Shown: positions 37,444 through 47,898, counted from the first letter of the stretch. The stretch is DNA of 64,000 nt from Parabacteroides chongii (GCF_029581355.1 NZ_CP120849.1:4062501-4126500); one strand, 5' to 3'. A program made the numbers and translations. Notes: generated by a model from the sequence alone, not told the origin.

Positions 37444-38571
37444 TTATTTTATGGGGGTAATACTCATTCCGTCCCTAACTTTCAATAAAGCGGTGGTGAC
37501 GTAACGTTCGTTCGGTTCGATCCCGCTGATGACCTGCCGTAGCGTGTCGTCCACTAGTTGTCCCGGTTCTATATGGCGGTATCGTACGATATTGGAATCA
37601 TTGACAATATAAAGGTATTTTCCCAGCTGGTCGGTACCGATGGAGGCATCGCGCACCAGGACGGCGTCTTTCTTTTCGCTGTAAGGGAGGGTGATGGTGA
37701 CGTATAATCCGCTTTTCAATTCCCCGTCCTTATTATCGAGATTGGCACGGACATTCAGTGTCCCGGTCGAGAGGTCTACGTTGGGAGAAAGGTAATCCAG
37801 CCGGCCTGTGTAGTTCTGCCGTCCGTTATCTCCCAGGTGTACGGAGATTGTTTCGGGAAGTTTTACGGTGGAGTCGTTCTGAGCGGCTGTGATCATCATC
37901 TTCATAAACTGGTTGTCCTCGATGTTGAAGTTTACATACATCAGATCGTCTTTATATAGGGTAGCCAGTGTGACGGGTTGCACGGCTCCGTTTATATAGT
38001 TGCCGATATCGTAACTGGCGCGTGTGATCCGTCCGTCGAACGGGGCGCGGATATAGCAATAGCTCAGATTGGTCCGGGCGGTGTTCAGTCCGGCTTCCGC
38101 ATTACGTACGGAGGCTTCCATTTCGGCTACGGTCGATTGGGCCTGCAGGACCTGGATTTGGCTGACGGCCCCGCTTTTTGCCGCTTCTTTCATCCGCTCG
38201 TAATTGCTGCGGGCGTAATCGAGCTGCGCTTTGGAGGTTTTGAGTGCCGCCTCTGCCTGTGTCACATTATCTTTATAAGTATCGGGTTCGATCACGAAGA
38301 TCAGATCTCCTTTTTTCACTTTGCTGCCTGCTACCAGGTGCGAGGTCTGAAGATAACCGTTTACCCGGGCCACTAGGTTGACCATTAATTCAGAGCTCAG
38401 ATAACCGGGATAATCTTTTGTCAGTGTAATATCTTTGACTTCCGGTGTTGTTACACTGATGGAAGGAGCCTGTGTCTCCGTCGGCTGTTTTTTCCCTTTA
38501 CACGATGCCAGAACGAATACCGACAAGGTGATTAGACTGTATTTGGCAAATGTCTTTATCATAATTTTCAA
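37444..38571 (-). CDS. RND efflux periplasmic adaptor lipoprotein
   Basis: A 375-residue membrane-fusion protein of the AcrA type. The lipobox VLASC places the acylated Cys near residue 24. The lipoyl halves flank a coiled-coil hairpin ([40 protein letters not shown]). [19 protein letters not shown] is the conserved return strand. It joins the inner-membrane permease to the outer-membrane channel. Confidence 0.93.
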   Translation of the reverse strand: MKIMIKTFAKYSLITLSVFVLASCKGKKQPTETQAPSISVTTPEVKDITLTKDYPGYLSSELMVNLVARVNGYLQTSHLVAGSKVKKGDLIFVIEPDTYKDNVTQAEAALKTSKAQLDYARSNYERMKEAAKSGAVSQIQVLQAQSTVAEMEASVRNAEAGLNTARTNLSYCYIRAPFDGRITRASYDIGNYINGAVQPVTLATLYKDDLMYVNFNIEDNQFMKMMITAAQNDSTVKLPETISVHLGDNGRQNYTGRLDYLSPNVDLSTGTLNVRANLDNKDGELKSGLYVTITLPYSEKKDAVLVRDASIGTDQLGKYLYIVNDSNIVRYRHIEPGQLVDDTLRQVISGIEPNERYVTTALLKVRDGMSITPIK

Positions 38572-38588
38572 CTTTCAATTTTTAATTA

Positions 38589-39986
38589 TCAATTACTCCA
38601 TCCTCCGCCCAGTGCCTGGTAGAGTTGGATCAGATCGAGAAGGGAATTTCCTTTAGCCTGGGTCAGCTGATTCTCGTAGGTGAGCAGAGAGCGTTGGGCA
38701 TCCAGTACATTCTGGAACGGTGTCAACCCTTGCTTGTAGAGGTCGAGGGACAGGTCGAGTGTCTGTTGTCCCTGGTTGACCACTTCGCGGAGGGCGACGA
38801 TCTGTTTAATCGAGTTCTTGTATGAGCTCATCGCATTATCGACTTCCTGTACGGAGGTGAGGACGGTTTCATTGAATTGCCTGATCGTCTCGTCCAGCTG
38901 GGCTTTTGCCAGACGTGTTGCCTGTGCCAGTTTACCTCCCTGAAAGAAATTCCAGGAGATGGCGGGTGCGATTTCGTAGGTCAGGCTGTTGTGATTGGCT
39001 ATTTTATCGATGTCATGCGAAGCGAATCCGATGGAGCCTTTGACGAATACCTGTGGCCACCAGTCGGACTTCGAAGCCCCCAGTGTTGCAGCCTGTGCAT
39101 TTACCTGGCGTTCGGCAGAGCGTATATCCGGACGGCGAAGCAGGAGATTTGCCGGAAAGCCTATTCCGACTGTTTCGATATAGTCGGGCAGGGGACGGGG
39201 GCTGTCGATCAACCCTTTGACATCTTGCGGGTAAAGTCCCATCAGGACGGCCAGTGCATTTGTGTACCGGATGATGCCTGCTTCCAGCATGGGCAGTGAG
39301 GCTTTGGTGCTGTAATAGACGGACTGGGCCTGTGCTACGTCGAGCTTTGAAACCAGTCCTGTTTCATATCTTTTCTGCGTGATCTCGACGACCGCCTGTT
39401 GTGAGAGGCAGTTTTGCGTTACGACATCGACCTCCTGTTGCAGTTCACGCAGATTGATATAGGCGGATGCGACCTGGGCACAAAGGGATACCATGACTGC
39501 GTTGTACTCTTCTTTAGACGCTGCGAAGTTTTCTTTCTGGGCTTTCACACGGTTACGGATACTGCCGAACACATCCAGTTCCCAGCTCATGGAGAGCGAA
39601 GCGTCGGCATATTGGGTAACTGTCTGCGGCAGGCTGCTGGTGTTGCCGCTGCTCTGCTGCCGGTTCCATCCGGCTGAGAGCCCCAGTGTAGGCGAATAAC
39701 TGCCCTGTTGTATGCGCAGGTTGGCTTTTGCCATAGCGATACGATCGGCTGCCATCTGCACAGAATAGTTCTGCTTCACGGCTACATCGATCAGGGAATC
39801 CAATACCGGATCATCAAAATTCTTCCACCAGTTGTCTTCAACGGGCAAAGTCTGTTGGAAATTACTGTCGTTCTCCTGCCACGCTTCCGGCAATGCGTGA
39901 TCGAGGTACTTATGTTTCACCTGTGCCGTTAGCGTTATCGGCAGAAAGAGGCAAAGCACAGTATAACACCATGTACTTATGTGCAT
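38589..39986 (-). CDS. TolC/NodT-type outer membrane efflux channel
   Basis: A 465-residue outer membrane factor with a signal peptide ending near residue 21 (LTAQ). It has the NodT-family features PEAWQEND, WWKNFDDPVLDSLID and LLRRPDIRSAERQVNA. It is the first gene of the three-gene pump operon, which is the reverse of the usual adaptor-first order. The palindrome array at 40088-40206 lies about 100 bp upstream. Confidence 0.93.
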   Translation of the reverse strand: MHISTWCYTVLCLFLPITLTAQVKHKYLDHALPEAWQENDSNFQQTLPVEDNWWKNFDDPVLDSLIDVAVKQNYSVQMAADRIAMAKANLRIQQGSYSPTLGLSAGWNRQQSSGNTSSLPQTVTQYADASLSMSWELDVFGSIRNRVKAQKENFAASKEEYNAVMVSLCAQVASAYINLRELQQEVDVVTQNCLSQQAVVEITQKRYETGLVSKLDVAQAQSVYYSTKASLPMLEAGIIRYTNALAVLMGLYPQDVKGLIDSPRPLPDYIETVGIGFPANLLLRRPDIRSAERQVNAQAATLGASKSDWWPQVFVKGSIGFASHDIDKIANHNSLTYEIAPAISWNFFQGGKLAQATRLAKAQLDETIRQFNETVLTSVQEVDNAMSSYKNSIKQIVALREVVNQGQQTLDLSLDLYKQGLTPFQNVLDAQRSLLTYENQLTQAKGNSLLDLIQLYQALGGGWSN

Positions 39987-40087
39987 AACTTTTTTGTTTA
40001 GATTCTACACATAAACACAAAAAAGTCATGCTTGGTTTAATAAGAGGCTTATTTTCACCAGGCAATAGTCATAGGGGAACTTTTTTC

Positions 40088-40206
40088 TCGTTTAAAACGA
40101 ACGAAAATTCGTTTTAAACGGGCTATATACTTGTTTAAAACGAATTTCAGCTCGTTTTAAATGAATTTTATCTCGTTTTAAACGAGATTTAGGTTCATTT
40201 TTAAGA
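40088..40206. repeat. Six tandem 13-bp palindromes on a 21-bp period (array 2)
   Basis: Units begin at 40088, 40109, 40131, 40152, 40173 and 40194 (steps 21, 22, 21, 21, 21). The core is TCGTTTTAAACGA or TCGTTTAAAACGA. Units 1 and 5 are perfect around a single central base. Units 2 to 4 carry one mismatch each and unit 6 is decayed. Eight to nine bp separate the cores. The array lies between the divergent pump operon and the FKBP gene, and runs into the -33 region of the FKBP promoter. All dyad centres fall on one face of the helix, as in multi-site operators. Confidence 0.85.
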
Positions 40207-40212
40207 ATGCCT

Positions 40213-40220
40213 TATCTTTG
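40213..40220 (+). promoter_or_regulatory. -7 box of the FKBP gene
   Basis: TATCTTTG matches exactly and predicts a start near 40227, 19 bp before the ATG at 40246. A TTTA at 40188-40191 is a plausible -33 element and overlaps the end of palindrome unit 5. This box argues against an earlier ATG at 40207. Confidence 0.6.
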
Positions 40221-40245
40221 CGCAGTAAAAGAAAGATTGACTGAG

Positions 40246-40653
40246 ATGGCAAAGAATAAAAAAGAAGAATATAAGGAGCAGAATCTGCAGTACCTGGAAG
40301 AAATCGCTTCGCAGGAAGGTGTGAAGAAGTTGGCGGATGGGGTATTATACAAAGTGATAGAGCAGGGGAACGGGACCGTTTCACCTCGTTTGGATAGCGT
40401 TGTTTCCGTTCATTATCGGGGGATTTTGATTGATGGGCGCCAATTTGACAATTCCTATAAACGGAATTGTCCGGAGGCTTTTCGCTTGAACCAGGTCATA
40501 GAGGGCTGGCAGATTGCACTTCAGCAAATGCATGCAGGAGATAAATGGATTGTCTATATACCTTATACTTGCGGATATGGAAACAGGGCTTCCGGTCCGA
40601 TACCTGCATTTTCTACCCTGATCTTTGAGGTGGAGTTGTTGGGGATCGCTTAA
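40246..40653 (+). CDS. FKBP-type peptidyl-prolyl isomerase
   Basis: A 135-residue single FKBP domain: SVVSVHYRGILIDGRQFDNS, then VIEGWQIALQQMHAGDKWIVYIP, YGNRASGPIPAFSTLIFEVELL. The frame is open from 40207, but the promoter box at 40213-40220 falls inside that extension, so ATG 40246 (MAKNKKEEYKEQ) is preferred. No signal peptide is present, so it is probably cytoplasmic. It would assist proline isomerisation in protein folding. Confidence 0.88.
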   Translation: MAKNKKEEYKEQNLQYLEEIASQEGVKKLADGVLYKVIEQGNGTVSPRLDSVVSVHYRGILIDGRQFDNSYKRNCPEAFRLNQVIEGWQIALQQMHAGDKWIVYIPYTCGYGNRASGPIPAFSTLIFEVELLGIA

Positions 40654-40681
40654 TTGAGGTTCAGTCGTTGCTGAAAAATAA

Positions 40682-40722
40682 AAATGTCCGGATATCATAT
40701 CTCTATGATCATCCGGACATTT
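40682..40722. terminator. Bidirectional terminator
   Basis: AAATGTCCGGAT (40682-40693) and ATCCGGACATTT (40711-40722) are perfect 12-bp complements between the convergent FKBP and malic enzyme genes. Confidence 0.85.
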
Positions 40723-40737
40723 GTTTTATGGGTTATT

Positions 40738-43023
40738 TTATTCTCCTTTTTCGATCTGTTCCTGTACGATAGCATCTACGACGGCAACAGTAGTCAGGTT
40801 GACAATGTCGCGTGTGGAGCTTTCTACGTCGGTGAAGTGGATCGGTTTGTTCAATCCCATCTGGATCGGGCCGATCGTTTCGGTGATACCCAGTGCATCC
40901 AGTAACTTGTAGGCACTGTTGGCGGAACTCAGGTTCGGGAATACCAGGACGTTGACATCCTTCCCTTTCAGTTTGTTGAACGGGTACATATCGTCACGCA
41001 ATTTCTTATCGAGTACGAAATTAACCTGCATTTCTCCGTCGATCATGATTTCCGGATGGTTCTTGTGCAGATAATCGATCGCATCGTGTACTTTCTGCGG
41101 GCTGCCCTGCTTGTCGGAACCGAAGTTGGAATAAGACAACATCGCCATTACCGGATCGTGTGCGAAGAATTTGACTGCATCATGTGTAAGACGGGCAATG
41201 TCGATCAATACTTCCGTGGAAGGATGGCGGTTGATCAGTGTATCGGAAATAAAGAAAGTACCTTTCTTACAAGTCATAATGTTCATGGCACCGAAATGCT
41301 TATAGGACGGACGGATACCGATAATCTCTTCTGCCAGTTTCGTTACTTCCGAGTAGCGGCTGTAAACACCGGTCACGAATGCATCCGCATCACCTGTCGC
41401 TACCATCATCATACCGAATGCATTACGACCAACCATCTTTTCGCGGGCTTCAGAGAAAGTGACGCCTTCGCGTGCTCTTTTTTCCGACAGGATACGGGCA
41501 TAACGGTCGCGGCGTTCTTCTTCGCGGTCATGGCGCAGATTGATGATCTCAATGCCTTCCAGGCTGAGGTTCTCTTCGGCTGCCAATTTTTCCAGTCGCT
41601 CTTCATTACCCAACAGGATCGGATGGCAGATACCTTCGGCTTTCGCTTCTACGGCAGCTTTCAGCATATTGACGTGGTTGGCTTCGGCAAATACGACACG
41701 TTTTGGATTGGCTTTTGCCATATCGGTAAAGGAACGAAGCATCTTGTTATCGTATCCCATCATTTCACGCAGATGGTTGGCATAGCCGTCCCAGTCGGTG
41801 ATAGTCTTACGTGAAACGCCCGATTCGATGGCTGCTTTGGCTACGGCAACGGATACACGTGTCAGCAAACGCGGGTCGAGTGCTTTAGGCAGGATGTAAT
41901 CGCGTCCGAAAGTAGTACGTTTCAGTTTGTAGGCAGCGTTGACAACGTCGGGAACAGGCTCTTTTGCCAGCTCGGCGATGGCATGGACGGCTGCCAGCTT
42001 CATCTCTTCGTTGATCGCTTTGGCATGTGTGTCCAATGCGCCGCGGAAGATATACGGGAATCCCAGTACGTTGTTGATCTGGTTCGGATAGTCGGAACGT
42101 CCGGTTGCAAAGATGATGTCTTCGCGGGAAGCCATGGCATCAGCATAGGATATTTCCGGGTTTGGGTTTGCCAGCGCGAATACGATCGGGTTGTCGTTCA
42201 TACTGCGTACCATGTCCTGTGTCAGGACGTTGGCAACGGATAAGCCCAGGAATACGTCCGCACCTACAACGGCTTCTTCCAGTGTCTTGATATCTTTTGT
42301 CGTAGCGAATTCTTTCTTCGACTCGTTCAGGTCTGTGCGATGTGTGGAGATAACGCCTTTACTGTCGCACATGATGATATTTTCTTTGCGTGCTCCCAGC
42401 ATCACATATAGTTTAGTACATGAGATGGAAGCTGCTCCGGCACCGTTGACGACGATCTTCACGTCTTCGATTTTCTTGCCGGTTATTTCGAGTGCGTTGA
42501 CCAGGCCGGCTCCTGAGATGATAGCCGTACCGTGCTGGTCATCGTGCATGACCGGAATATCCAGTTCCGCTTTCAGGCGTTGCTCGATCTTAAAACATTC
42601 GGGTGCTTTGATGTCTTCCAGGTTGATACCGCCGAAAGTAGGGGCGATCGCCTTGACTGTCTCGATGAATTTATCGGGATCTTTTTCGTTTACTTCAATG
42701 TCGAACACGTCGATGCCGGCGAAGATCTTGAAGAGAAGTCCTTTGCCTTCCATAACCGGTTTACCGGCCAGTGCACCGATATTACCCAATCCCAGGACAG
42801 CTGTTCCGTTGGAGATAACGGCAACCAGGTTTCCTTTGGATGTATATTTGTATGCATCGAGCGGATTCTTCTCAATTTCCAGACAAGGCTCTGCTACACC
42901 GGGTGAATAGGCCAGTGATAGATCGGTCTGTGTACTATAGGGCTTTGTCGGGATTACTTCGATTTTTCCGGGCTTGCCTTCGGAGTGATACCGAAGTGCT
43001 TCCTCTTTTGTTACTTTTGCCAT
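40738..43023 (-). CDS. maeB: NADP-dependent malic enzyme with phosphotransacetylase-like domain
   Basis: A 761-residue two-domain enzyme. The N-terminal malic enzyme part (1 to about 420) has the metal/substrate segment [16 protein letters not shown] and the nucleotide-binding [12 protein letters not shown]. The C-terminal 330 residues resemble phosphate acetyltransferase ([26 protein letters not shown]) but usually serve as a regulatory domain sensing acetyl-CoA. It decarboxylates malate to pyruvate with NADPH formation. It is a single gene. Confidence 0.95.
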   Translation of the reverse strand: MAKVTKEEALRYHSEGKPGKIEVIPTKPYSTQTDLSLAYSPGVAEPCLEIEKNPLDAYKYTSKGNLVAVISNGTAVLGLGNIGALAGKPVMEGKGLLFKIFAGIDVFDIEVNEKDPDKFIETVKAIAPTFGGINLEDIKAPECFKIEQRLKAELDIPVMHDDQHGTAIISGAGLVNALEITGKKIEDVKIVVNGAGAASISCTKLYVMLGARKENIIMCDSKGVISTHRTDLNESKKEFATTKDIKTLEEAVVGADVFLGLSVANVLTQDMVRSMNDNPIVFALANPNPEISYADAMASREDIIFATGRSDYPNQINNVLGFPYIFRGALDTHAKAINEEMKLAAVHAIAELAKEPVPDVVNAAYKLKRTTFGRDYILPKALDPRLLTRVSVAVAKAAIESGVSRKTITDWDGYANHLREMMGYDNKMLRSFTDMAKANPKRVVFAEANHVNMLKAAVEAKAEGICHPILLGNEERLEKLAAEENLSLEGIEIINLRHDREEERRDRYARILSEKRAREGVTFSEAREKMVGRNAFGMMMVATGDADAFVTGVYSRYSEVTKLAEEIIGIRPSYKHFGAMNIMTCKKGTFFISDTLINRHPSTEVLIDIARLTHDAVKFFAHDPVMAMLSYSNFGSDKQGSPQKVHDAIDYLHKNHPEIMIDGEMQVNFVLDKKLRDDMYPFNKLKGKDVNVLVFPNLSSANSAYKLLDALGITETIGPIQMGLNKPIHFTDVESSTRDIVNLTTVAVVDAIVQEQIEKGE

Positions 43024-43069
43024 AGACTTATGATATTAGTAGATTCAGTTCATGTTTTGAAATCGACCA

Positions 43070-43077
43070 CAAAAGTA
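43070..43077 (-). promoter_or_regulatory. -7 box of maeB
   Basis: Reads TACTTTTG on the minus strand, an exact match, with a leader of about 40 nt. The -33 element is unclear. Confidence 0.5.
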
Positions 43078-43170
43078 ACAAATTATTAGATATATAGTGC
43101 TGAATGCTTACAATTAGTTGGAAATAATTGCTTTTATCCCCGGTGTTTTTTCAGGTTGCGGAAAAATAAT

Positions 43171-43178
43171 TATCTTTG
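43171..43178 (+). promoter_or_regulatory. -7 box of the metzincin lipoprotein gene
   Basis: TATCTTTG, exact match, with TTTT at 43147-43150 exactly 20 bp upstream as a near -33 element. The leader would be about 30 nt. Confidence 0.55.
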
Positions 43179-43215
43179 CTTTCCTGTCTAATGAATGAAA
43201 AGAATATAAATCAAT

Positions 43216-44517
43216 ATGAGAATCAAATATTTGTTTCTGCTGATTATCCTGACCGGCTTTTGGACCGGGTGTAAAGATTCGGAATTGGATTCGCCGCCCA
43301 TCGATCTTTCCGAATCAGAGTTTAATGATGTCAGCAATGAAGGGGCTACATTAAAACTGGAAATCACAACCGGTTCGACCTGGACGGCTTCTTCCGATGT
43401 GGATTGGTGCAGGCCGCTTCCGGAAAAGGGCACGGGTAATCAATCATTGACGATAGCGGTTGAGGGTAACCTGGAGACGACGCAAAGAACAGCTACCGTG
43501 GCAATAGTCAGTGGCGGAACAGAAAAGAAGATACAGATTCATCAGAATGCTGCCACAGGAGAGTTACATTACAAGCTACCTGTCATTTTCCATGTTTTGT
43601 ATAAGGATCAGTCGGACCGGCTTCAGTATGTCAGCCAAAGCCGTTTGGCGGAGATACTTACTGCTGTTAACAAACTCTACAACGACAATGCTAAAAGTGT
43701 AGATATGAATCTCTCTTTTGTGCTTGCCGCATCAGATCCGGCCGGGAATACTTTGAGCACTCCAGGGGTAGAGTATATTCAATACACAGAAGAGTATCCG
43801 ATCGACTGTGATGAGTTTATGAATGACGAATCCGGTAAATATGTCAAATATTTGTGGGATCCTAATCAATATATCAATGTGATGATATATAATTTTAAAG
43901 ACGATGCGACTACAAATTCTACCACATTGGGGATTGCCCACATTCCTTTCTCAACAACGGGCAGTAACTACCTGGAGGGACTTAGCGAAACCAAGCAGTC
44001 GTATCTCGAACTCGCTAATCTGAAGTTTCCATATAGCGTATCTGTTAATAGCTTGTTTATTAATGATCAATCCAGTCAAACCCAATATAGTACTGCTGAT
44101 ATTACAGTTACTTTGGCCCATGAACTAGGTCATTATCTGGGGTTACACCATGCTTTTTCAGAAGATGAGAAAGGAGTGGCAGACGATTGCATCGATTCTG
44201 ATTATTGCGATGATACACCGACATACAACAAGGTAAAATATGATGCTGATTACGCTTATATTGCTCAATATGAACCGTCGAAGTTTACATTTGATTATTT
44301 GGTGAGGCGGACGAATTGTAGCGGTATAACATTTACTTCTTATAATATTATGGACTATTCGGTCTCTTATTCCGATCGGTTTACGGATGATCAGCGTGAC
44401 CGTATCCGTCACGTCCTGACGTATAGTCCGCTTATTCCGGGGCCTAAGAAAGGAGTTACCAAGACACGTTCGGCAACTGCAACTCCGCTTGATTTGCCGA
44501 TACGCGTGATAAAGTAA
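43216..44517 (+). CDS. Zinc metalloprotease lipoprotein (metzincin) with BACON-like domain
   Basis: A 433-residue lipoprotein. The lipobox LTGFWTGC puts the acylated Cys near residue 19. A BACON-like domain (about 30-115; TTGSTWTASSDVDWC, QKNA-type end IQIHQNA) is followed by the peptidase. The zinc site is HELGHYLGLHH and the Met-turn is NIMDYS, with a Cys-rich loop between them (DDCIDSDYCDDTP). This fits M43-like (pappalysin-like) metzincins, probably anchored at the cell surface. The substrate is unknown. Confidence 0.88.
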   Translation: MRIKYLFLLIILTGFWTGCKDSELDSPPIDLSESEFNDVSNEGATLKLEITTGSTWTASSDVDWCRPLPEKGTGNQSLTIAVEGNLETTQRTATVAIVSGGTEKKIQIHQNAATGELHYKLPVIFHVLYKDQSDRLQYVSQSRLAEILTAVNKLYNDNAKSVDMNLSFVLAASDPAGNTLSTPGVEYIQYTEEYPIDCDEFMNDESGKYVKYLWDPNQYINVMIYNFKDDATTNSTTLGIAHIPFSTTGSNYLEGLSETKQSYLELANLKFPYSVSVNSLFINDQSSQTQYSTADITVTLAHELGHYLGLHHAFSEDEKGVADDCIDSDYCDDTPTYNKVKYDADYAYIAQYEPSKFTFDYLVRRTNCSGITFTSYNIMDYSVSYSDRFTDDQRDRIRHVLTYSPLIPGPKKGVTKTRSATATPLDLPIRVIK

Positions 44518-44536
44518 CTGTCGTTATCTGACAAAT

Positions 44537-44582
44537 AAAAAACCGGGCAACAGGATGTCATCTCCTCGTTGCCCGGTTTTTT
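44537..44582. terminator. Bidirectional terminator
   Basis: AAAAAACCGGGCAAC (44537-44551) and its complement at 44568-44582 form a perfect 15-bp stem with A/T tails on both sides, between convergent genes. Confidence 0.9.
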
Positions 44583-44598
44583 ATTATTGGAATATGTA

Positions 44599-46266
44599 TC
44601 AGCTCAGTCCTTCGACCAGTCCGTTGACGATATCGATCCGTTTTGCCTGCGGGTCTTTGGGAAGTCCCGGCATACGCATGATCTCGCCCATAATGACGAC
44701 GATCATTTCGGCACCGTTGTTGATGACGATGTCACGTACCTTCAGTTCGAAATTCTTCGCAACGCCGTAGGCTTTCGGGTCGGAAGAGAATGAATATTGG
44801 GTTTTTGCGATACAGATAGGATAGTGGGAGATTCCCAAACTTTCGATCTGTTTGATCTTTTTATCTGCCAGTGTCGTATAAGTAACTGATGCTGCGCCAT
44901 AGATTTCTTCAGATACTTTCCGGATTTTATCACGTACGTTATCTGTATCTTCGTAAATGAGTTTCAGCGGGCCTGACGGCTTGTTTTCGATTGTATCTAC
45001 TACCAGTTTAGCCAGTTCCACGCCACCTTCTCCGCCTTCTGCGAATACACTGTTCATGGCAAAACCGACACCCAACTCTTTACAATGCTCGGCAACCAGG
45101 GCGATTTCTTCGTCCGTATCGGTTGCGTAACGGTTGAAAGTAACGATTACTTCCTGACCGAAACGTTTCATGTTAGCTACGTGTTTGTCGAGGTTGGCAA
45201 ATCCGTTGCGCAGACCTTCGATGTTCTGTTCCTTGATCTGTGATTCCGGAACGCCGCCATGTAGTTTCAAGCTTTGTGCCGTAGCGACGATAACGGTCAG
45301 TTTCGGTTTCAGTCCGGCTTTACGGCATTTGATATCGAAGAACTTTTCTGCACCCAGGTCGGCACCGAAACCGGCTTCTGTGATGACATAGTCGCCGTAA
45401 GTAAGTGCCATCTTTGTGGCGATGATCGAGTTACAGCCGTGGGCAATGTTGGCGAACGGACCGCCGTGTACGAATGCAGGAGTATTTTCCGTTGTCTGTA
45501 CGAGGTTGGGCAGCAGGGCGTCTTTCAGCAATACGGTGATTGCTCCTGCTACACCCAAGTCGTTGACTGTGAACGGTTGGTCGTCGTAGGTATATCCCAG
45601 CAGGATATTACCGATGCGGCGCTTCAAGTCTTCCAAATCGGTAGCCAGGCAAAGGATTGCCATCATTTCGGAAGCAGGAGTGATGTCGAATCCGGTTTCT
45701 GTAGGCACGCCGTTGGCTGAGCCGCCCAGACCGGATACGATGTTACGCAGGCTACGGTCGTTTACATCGAGTACACGTTTCCATTTGATCTCTTTCAGAC
45801 CTTCGCAGGTATGGCGGGTCTGATAGATATAATTGTCCAGCAACGCTGTGATCATATTATGAGCGGAAGTAACGGCGTGGAAATCGCCGGTGAAATGCAA
45901 GTTGATGTTCTCCATCGGCAGGACCTGTGCGTATCCGCCGCCGGCTGCTCCACCTTTCATACCGAAGCATGGACCCAGTGAGGGTTCACGCAGGGCGGCA
46001 ACTGCTTTTTTTCCGATCTTGTTCAGTCCCAGGGCCAGGCCGATAGATACGGTTGTTTTACCAATACCAGCTTTGGTAGGCGTAATGGCCGTTACCAGGA
46101 TCAGGTTATGTTCTTTGATTTTCTCTTCATCGATCAGATGAAGGGGCACTTTGGCGATATACCGACCATAGTTTTGTACTTCTTCGCGCGGAATACCCAA
46201 ACCTGTGGCTACTTCCTTTATTTTACGAAGGGAGACTTCTCTTGCAATTTCTATATCCGATTTCAT
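44599..46266 (-). CDS. fhs: Formate-tetrahydrofolate ligase
   Basis: A 555-residue enzyme that makes 10-formyl-THF from formate, THF and ATP. The nucleotide-binding loop is [19 protein letters not shown] near residues 61-79. Other family segments are [29 protein letters not shown] and [13 protein letters not shown]. The length is standard. It is a single gene with a well-formed promoter and supplies one-carbon units for purine synthesis. Confidence 0.96.
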   Translation of the reverse strand: MKSDIEIAREVSLRKIKEVATGLGIPREEVQNYGRYIAKVPLHLIDEEKIKEHNLILVTAITPTKAGIGKTTVSIGLALGLNKIGKKAVAALREPSLGPCFGMKGGAAGGGYAQVLPMENINLHFTGDFHAVTSAHNMITALLDNYIYQTRHTCEGLKEIKWKRVLDVNDRSLRNIVSGLGGSANGVPTETGFDITPASEMMAILCLATDLEDLKRRIGNILLGYTYDDQPFTVNDLGVAGAITVLLKDALLPNLVQTTENTPAFVHGGPFANIAHGCNSIIATKMALTYGDYVITEAGFGADLGAEKFFDIKCRKAGLKPKLTVIVATAQSLKLHGGVPESQIKEQNIEGLRNGFANLDKHVANMKRFGQEVIVTFNRYATDTDEEIALVAEHCKELGVGFAMNSVFAEGGEGGVELAKLVVDTIENKPSGPLKLIYEDTDNVRDKIRKVSEEIYGAASVTYTTLADKKIKQIESLGISHYPICIAKTQYSFSSDPKAYGVAKNFELKVRDIVINNGAEMIVVIMGEIMRMPGLPKDPQAKRIDIVNGLVEGLS

Positions 46267-46291
46267 GTGCTTATGTAAGTTTAAGAGGCAA

Positions 46292-46323
46292 CAAAAGTAT
46301 ATTATTTTTAATTAAATAACAAA
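46292..46323 (-). promoter_or_regulatory. fhs promoter
   Basis: On the minus strand TTTG (46320-46323), exactly 20 bp, then TACTTTTG (46292-46299). The leader would be about 20 nt. Confidence 0.7.
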
Positions 46324-46358
46324 ATGATAGTATGAAAGGTTGTGAAGCTGGATAACTA

Positions 46359-46450
46359 CGTGTTATTTGTGTTATATTGATAAAAGTTACTAAAAATAGA
46401 GTAAAAATGACTGTTTGGTAAGTAAAGTTCGCGTTTTTCGTGTTATTTGT
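46359..46450 (+). repeat. Two 12-bp direct repeats in the fhs upstream gap
   Basis: CGTGTTATTTGT occurs at 46359-46370 and again at 46439-46450, 80 bp apart, in the 392-bp gap between fhs and the next gene. The remaining gap holds two promoters (fhs; TAATTTTG at 46545-46552 for the plus-strand gene) and no further gene. Confidence 0.35.
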
Positions 46451-46658
46451 AATCTTCAGTTGACAATATCGGCGCATTTAGACAGCTTCTGTCTTAAAGT
46501 ATTTTAAAATATGGATTAAAGATTGCTGTATATGATAATTTGTCTAATTTTGCATTGTCACGATAACAAAATGAAGCTGACAGCAAGTTTATGGTGATAA
46601 AAAGAAAGTGTATAACAATTTTAAAAACTTCGGTTTATGTAATTAAGGAGATTTGATT

Positions 46659-47111
46659 ATGACAACAATGAGATTTAGTATGGCAGGGGTAGCCGCAAGA
46701 GAAGCAGAAACAGGATCATGGTTAAGAACAATTGCAGATTGTTTGGGGATCCGTATGTTTTCGAAGATGAGTCCTTCGGTAAGTACAAGTAATGTTGGTT
46801 GGGATACCACCAAACAGAAAGAAATTCAGGATCTTCATCACTATGCCGTCTGTAACTTGATCCCAAAGGCTGGAATTTATCAGATGAATCTGCTTGAATC
46901 GCTGGCGCAGTCGGCTTCCATCTATTCACCGGAAGAAGTGGAGTCTCTTTATACTGAAACGAATAAAAAGATAGAGGAGATCAGCTGTCATATTTCAGGG
47001 GTGTTGGTAAGTGCACGGGAGTTGTGCAAGTCGGGACACCAGAACTGGGAGTCGGTTCAGTCGCTTCGCTATCATATGAACCGCCTGAGCGGTATTATAG
47101 AATCTGCCTAG
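46659..47111 (+). CDS. Protein of unknown function
   Basis: About 150 residues. The ATG at 46659 is preferred over the TTG two codons earlier because an AAGGAG ribosome-binding site (46645-46650) sits 8 bp upstream, unusually strong for this genome. There is no signal peptide or membrane segment. The second half looks alpha-helical (YSPEEVESLYTETNKKIEEISCHISGVLVSARELC). I do not recognise the family. A TAATTTTG promoter box lies about 107 bp upstream. It is a single gene between fhs and cobI. Confidence 0.65.
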   Translation: MTTMRFSMAGVAAREAETGSWLRTIADCLGIRMFSKMSPSVSTSNVGWDTTKQKEIQDLHHYAVCNLIPKAGIYQMNLLESLAQSASIYSPEEVESLYTETNKKIEEISCHISGVLVSARELCKSGHQNWESVQSLRYHMNRLSGIIESA

Positions 47112-47151
47112 TTTTTGCAAAACAATATCGGAATAGATCGTATCTGTGAAT

Positions 47152-47200
47152 ATCCCCTTCATTTCCGGATGCTGTCAAGCCTCCGGATTATGGAGGGGAT
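47152..47200. terminator. Hairpin between convergent genes
   Basis: ATCCCC (47152-47157) pairs with GGGGAT (47195-47200), and inner CCGGA segments (47165 and 47183) lie symmetrically. It reaches the stop codon of the cobI-type gene and follows the plus-strand gene by 40 bp. Confidence 0.55.
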
Positions 47201-47898
47201 TATTGTATGATCATCAGTGAGAAATAGGGGTACACTTTATCAGCTATGACTTTTCTGTCGGACGTGTAATATTCTTTCTCTGTCCCCACATTTTCAAAGT
47301 AATGGAACTGTGTCTGCGGATGCTTGCGGATACATTCGTGTACGGCATCTACGCATTGTGACAGTTTCATGATGACGATAACATATCCGGCGTTTATCTT
47401 TTCGCTCAGTTCTGCGGCAGAAGGTGTACCGGGAATGACAACGATTTGCTCTTCCTGTTTGACGATATGCAAGCCTGCCAAAGCTCCGGCAGCAATGAAA
47501 GCCGGAATACCGGCAATGCGTTGTACGGCAATCCCTGCACCTGTAAATTTATCGTATAGGTATTGTATGGACGAATAAAATCCGGCATCGCCTTCGGCAA
47601 CGATAACGATCTGTTTGCCTTCCACATATTGGGTTGCAGCTTCGTTGTAGAGGGTATCGTAGACTTTCCAGGCCTCCGTACGGTCTTTGCTCATGGGGAG
47701 TATAAAGCAGTGGATAGCCGTTTCATTTATCTCCAGGGCGCGTACGATATCAGCGGCACGTGAAATGCTCTCGCGTTGTCTGTTGCGGGTGGCGGGACAG
47801 TAGATAATATCTGCTTTCTGGAGTTGGCGGAGACCTTTCACCGTGATAAGTTCCGGTTCGCCGGGACCTAATGATACAAAACTGATCGGATAAGTCAT
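47200..47898 (-). CDS. cobI: Precorrin-2 C20-methyltransferase
   Basis: A 232-residue SAM-dependent uroporphyrin/precorrin methylase of the tetrapyrrole-methylase fold. The N-terminal FVSLGPGEPELITVKGLRQL, the GDAGFYSSIQYLYDK loop and the central QRIAGIPAFIAAGALAG strand-loop are typical of CobI/CbiL. It methylates C20 of precorrin-2 (or its cobalt form, CbiL) in corrin synthesis. It is the only corrin-ring gene in the window and is divergent from a B12-riboswitch-controlled transporter operon. Confidence 0.9.
   Translation of the reverse strand: MTYPISFVSLGPGEPELITVKGLRQLQKADIIYCPATRNRQRESISRAADIVRALEINETAIHCFILPMSKDRTEAWKVYDTLYNEAATQYVEGKQIVIVAEGDAGFYSSIQYLYDKFTGAGIAVQRIAGIPAFIAAGALAGLHIVKQEEQIVVIPGTPSAAELSEKINAGYVIVIMKLSQCVDAVHECIRKHPQTQFHYFENVGTEKEYYTSDRKVIADKVYPYFSLMIIQ

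Noticed and set aside
40088..40206. CRISPR array at the tandem repeats
   Set aside because: Units are 21 bp, adjacent units share most of their sequence, spacers are only about 8 bp, and no cas genes are present. The same reasoning rejects the other three arrays.
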